Shown one piece after another: positions 4,664-5,104 of a DNA stretch of 5,104 nucleotides. Numbering within the stretch: the first letter of the stretch is position 1; every line of letters begins with the position of its first letter. Source of the stretch: an uncultured Bacilli bacterium (GTDB taxonomy: Bacteria > Bacillota_I > Bacilli_A > RF39 > UBA660); the NCBI GenBank assembly GCA_934087515.1, contig CAKOIY010000026.1, forward strand, positions 1 to 5,104. Reading direction: 5' to 3'. Both the position numbers and the translations under genes were made by a program. A model generated the notes under the pieces. It saw only the letters and a program-made list of their open reading frames with translations. It searched no databases and had not been told where the DNA came from.

Positions 4664-5104
4664 ATGATTGTTTTAGATGATAAGATATTAGAATTAATAG
4701 TTGTAAAAAGAGATGGAAAGAAAACAAAATTTGAAGAAGAAAAAATAGCTATTGCTATAAAAAAAGGTTTTGATAGTGTTGAAGATTCAAAATATACAGA
4801 AAATGACATAACAAAAGTATACGAATCAGTAGTAAAAGACATAACTAAAAAATATAGTGATAAAAAAAGTATAAAAATTGAAGATATTCAAGATTTGATT
4901 GAAGAAAAACTAAAAAAATATGAATACATGGATGTTTATGATAACTTTTCTGCTTATAGAAAACTTAGAAATAAGTCAAGAAATTTATTTAAAGAAAAGG
5001 AACATAAATTTTTAAAATCAATTGAGTCATTAGGAATGGAAGATGCAAAAAACGTTGATGCAAAAAGAGAAAATGCTAATGTAGATGGTGATACAGCTAT
5101 GGGA
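4664..5104 (+). CDS. nrdD: Anaerobic ribonucleoside-triphosphate reductase (class III), N-terminal part
   Basis: The first 147 codons of a gene that runs off the right edge. Residues about 11-104 form an ATP-cone, the allosteric ATP/dATP-binding domain. Its signature is VVKRDGKKTKFEEEKIAIAI (13-32), and it ends in the typical YxNFSAYR-like helix (92-99). Residues 137-147 read ENANVDGDTAMG-like (NANVDGDTAMG), the conserved entry to the catalytic barrel of NrdD, and separate it from aerobic class I/II enzymes. NrdD makes deoxyribonucleotides from NTPs without oxygen, using a glycyl radical installed by the activase NrdG. The catalytic cysteines, zinc site and glycyl-radical motif lie beyond the window. 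The start is fixed by AGGAGG at 4650-4655, 8 nt upstream. A promoter and dyad precede it, so it probably begins its own transcript, perhaps with nrdG downstream. Confidence 0.93.
   Translation, partial: MIVLDDKILELIVVKRDGKKTKFEEEKIAIAIKKGFDSVEDSKYTENDITKVYESVVKDITKKYSDKKSIKIEDIQDLIEEKLKKYEYMDVYDNFSAYRKLRNKSRNLFKEKEHKFLKSIESLGMEDAKNVDAKRENANVDGDTAMG

Noticed and set aside
4639..4842. 67-codon open frame on the - strand
   Set aside because: It is antisense to the ATP-cone of nrdD, which is unmistakable on the + strand.
1..5104. Reassignment of TGA to Trp, as in some low-GC relatives
   Set aside because: Trp is encoded by TGG throughout and no reading frame needs a TGA to stay open. The lack of TGA stops among seven genes is too small a sample to decide.

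Overview
This window is very AT-rich, and all seven complete genes plus one partial gene lie on the + strand. Ribosome binding sites are strong and AGGAGG-like, Arg is mostly AGA, and stops are TAA or TAG only. SpoVS, a DUF368/PopT-type membrane protein and a class III (oxygen-sensitive) ribonucleotide reductase together point to an anaerobic, low-GC member of the Bacillota or a close relative, of the kind common in gut metagenomes. The species cannot be read from the sequence. Trp is encoded by TGG and no TGA lies in frame, so nothing requires a recoded TGA.

Region 1 (24-1570) is a tight run of three small genes: a compact protein-kinase-like enzyme, a GNAT acetyltransferase and an ASCH-domain protein, with gaps of 24 and 14 nt. 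This looks like one transcript whose promoter lies left of the window. Each family is recognisable, but the substrate of each is unknown.

Region 2 (1571-2066) holds a 224-nt gap with a dyad and an extended -10 promoter. It is followed by spoVS, which ends in a terminator that overlaps its own stop codon.

Region 3 (2067-3427) holds a single 310-aa gene with Cys/His/Asp motifs like those of transglutaminase-like proteins. It has its own promoter inside a 10-bp inverted repeat and uses Arg codons unlike its neighbours, so it is the best candidate for an accessory or transferred gene. The reading frame stays open for 34 codons after its stop.

Region 4 (3378-4575) is a two-gene operon: a 91-aa single-span membrane protein, then, 1 nt after its stop, a 280-aa DUF368-family protein. 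The family includes undecaprenyl-phosphate translocases (PopT), but both signature motifs are altered here. A terminator overlaps the stop codon.

Region 5 (4576-5104) holds a regulatory stretch with a 9-bp inverted repeat and the first 147 codons of nrdD, running off the right edge.

No tRNA, rRNA, CRISPR array, insertion sequence or known riboswitch was recognised. The most unusual features are the altered active-site motif of the 310-aa protein, the altered DUF368 motifs with their small membrane partner, and the uncharacterised kinase/GNAT/ASCH trio.
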